From LMUY01 sp965199095 (GTDB taxonomy: Bacteria > Pseudomonadota > Alphaproteobacteria > Acetobacterales > Acetobacteraceae): a stretch of 64,000 bases of DNA. Below the pieces are notes generated by a model that saw only the letters and a program-made list of their open reading frames with translations, was not told where the DNA came from and did no database searches. Below are positions 63,139 to 64,000 of this stretch, piece after piece. The position numbers and the translations under genes are program-made. The stretch covers positions 372,001-436,000 of the forward strand of contig CBDAQM010000006.1 in assembly GCA_965199095.1 (NCBI GenBank), in the 5' to 3' direction. Within the stretch, counting starts at the first letter, position 1; every line of letters starts with the position of its first letter.

Positions 63139-64000
63139 ATGGCGGCGGCGACTCGCAATGTGGCGACCGTGTTCGGCGGGTCGGGCTTCCTGGGGCGCTA
63201 CGTCGTCCAGCGGCTGGCGAGCGCCGGGTATGTCACCCGCATCGCGGTGCGCGACCCGGAAAGCGCGATGTTCCTGCGACCCATGGGTCGGGTCGGGCAG
63301 ATCGTGCCGATGTTCGCCTCGCTGGCGCAGGAGGCGACGGTCGCCCGCGCGGTCGAGGGGGCAGCGCTGGTGGTCAACCTGGTCGGCATCCTAGCGGAAC
63401 GGCGCGCCGGTGACTTCCAACGCATCCAGGCCGACGGCGCCGGGCGCATCGCCACCCTGGCCGCGGCCGCCGGCGTGGCGAGGATGGTGCAGGTGTCCGC
63501 CATCGGCGCCGACCCGGCGAGCCCCAGCCTGTATGCGCGGACGAAGGCGGCAGGCGAGGCGGCGGTGCGGGCCGCCATGCCGGCCGCCACCATCCTACGG
63601 CCATCCCTGGTGTTCGGCGCCGAGGACAAGTTCTTCAACCGTTTCGCCGCCATGGCGCAGATCATGCCGTTCATGCCGGTGATCGCGGGCGACACCAAGA
63701 TGCAGCCTGTCTATGTCGGGGACGTGGCCGATGCCGTGATGGCCGGCCTGCTCGGGCTGGATACGGCCGGGAAGACCTACGAGCTCGGCGGCCCGCAGGT
63801 GCTGACGTTCCGCGAGATCCTGGCCTACATCCTGAAAGAGACCAAGCGGCGGCGCAGGTTGGTCAACATTCCCATGGGGGTGGCGCGGCTGCAGGCCGCT
63901 ATTGCGGAGAAGCTGCCGACCCGGCCGTTCACGCGCGACCAGCTCCTGCTGCTGTCGCACGACAATGTGGTGGCTGCCGGCGCGGCGGGGTTGGACGCAC
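63139..64000 (+). CDS. NDUFA9-like NAD(P)-binding epimerase-fold protein, C-terminus cut
   Basis: Short-chain dehydrogenase-like protein, at least 287 residues visible, open at the right edge. The Rossmann motif is VFGGSGFLGRYVVQRLASAG. LVVNLVGILAER, VQVSAIGADPASPSLYARTKAAGEAAVRA (Ser and YxxxK), TILRPSLVFGAEDKFFNRF and MQPVYVGDVADAV match the complex I NDUFA9 subunit family in bacteria. These are quinone or lipid-related oxidoreductases associated with, but not proven part of, NADH dehydrogenase. The ATG at 63139 has GGGG about 9 bases upstream. Confidence 0.88.
   Translation, partial: MAAATRNVATVFGGSGFLGRYVVQRLASAGYVTRIAVRDPESAMFLRPMGRVGQIVPMFASLAQEATVARAVEGAALVVNLVGILAERRAGDFQRIQADGAGRIATLAAAAGVARMVQVSAIGADPASPSLYARTKAAGEAAVRAAMPAATILRPSLVFGAEDKFFNRFAAMAQIMPFMPVIAGDTKMQPVYVGDVADAVMAGLLGLDTAGKTYELGGPQVLTFREILAYILKETKRRRRLVNIPMGVARLQAAIAEKLPTRPFTRDQLLLLSHDNVVAAGAAGLDA

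Overview
The window is a 64 kb, GC-rich chromosomal segment of an alphaproteobacterium. Gene content and order (rpoN-hpf, the kdsD-lptC-lptA-lptB chain, mreBCD-mrdA-rodA, rpmH-rnpA-yidD-yidC-engB, livestock of Liv-type importers, PmtA-type phosphatidylcholine synthesis, a PleD-like regulator) fit Rhodospirillales, most likely Acetobacteraceae. That family assignment is an inference from gene content, not from a marker-gene comparison. No phage, insertion sequence with a transposase, or CRISPR array is visible.

Layout, left to right. 1-2.7 kb: phenylacetate / beta-ketoadipate catabolism (paaK cut by the window edge, paaI, a 3-oxoadipyl-CoA-type thiolase). 2.8-8.8 kb: two peptide-type ABC permeases behind argB, then the conserved engB-yidC-yidD-rnpA-rpmH block. 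9-15 kb: a small membrane protein with only a histidine-kinase dimerisation motif, then the rod-shape and peptidoglycan elongation operon mreB-mreC-mreD-mrdA-rodA. 15.3-19.8 kb: small exported proteins of unknown function, a branched-chain-type binding protein with a GNAT gene, a repeat-filled gap and a DUF2268-like metallopeptidase. 19.8-23 kb: lepA, tRNA-Ser(GGA) and an unrecognised 382-residue protein. 23.2-27.3 kb: flavin monooxygenase, DadA-like oxidase and a CoxM/CoxS pair without CoxL. 27.3-31.3 kb: a lipid cluster (psd, class III aminotransferase, Mpo1-like membrane protein, pmtA). 31.7-36.7 kb: a complete branched-chain amino acid importer whose permease and ATPase (LivM-LivG) are one polypeptide. 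36.9-40 kb: a PleD-like diguanylate cyclase followed by an EAL phosphodiesterase.

40.2-48.7 kb carries leucine and isoleucine-valine synthesis: leuA with a leader peptide containing clustered Leu codons and competing hairpins (a probable attenuator), and ilvB-ilvN-ilvC behind miaA. Between them are an AlgJ/AlgX-like SGNH protein, CreA and a cobalamin-binding radical SAM enzyme. 49.7-55.7 kb holds serB, an M20 amidohydrolase, a sterol-desaturase-family protein, a beta-propeller protein, a DUF3060-like protein and a single-domain response regulator. 55.8-62 kb is the hpf-rpoN-lptB-lptA-lptC-kdsD envelope block, followed by rnd, tRNA-Leu(CAG), a small membrane protein and an NDUFA9-like NAD(P)-binding protein that runs off the right edge.

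The points most worth a second look are the leuA leader, the psd-aminotransferase-Mpo1-like-pmtA cluster, and a repeat present at 23 kb and 40 kb whose second copy is split by a MITE-like element. Others are the kinase-like protein that lacks a catalytic domain and two reading frames (the DadA-like gene and an ORF after hpf) that have no ATG, GTG or TTG start in the needed place.
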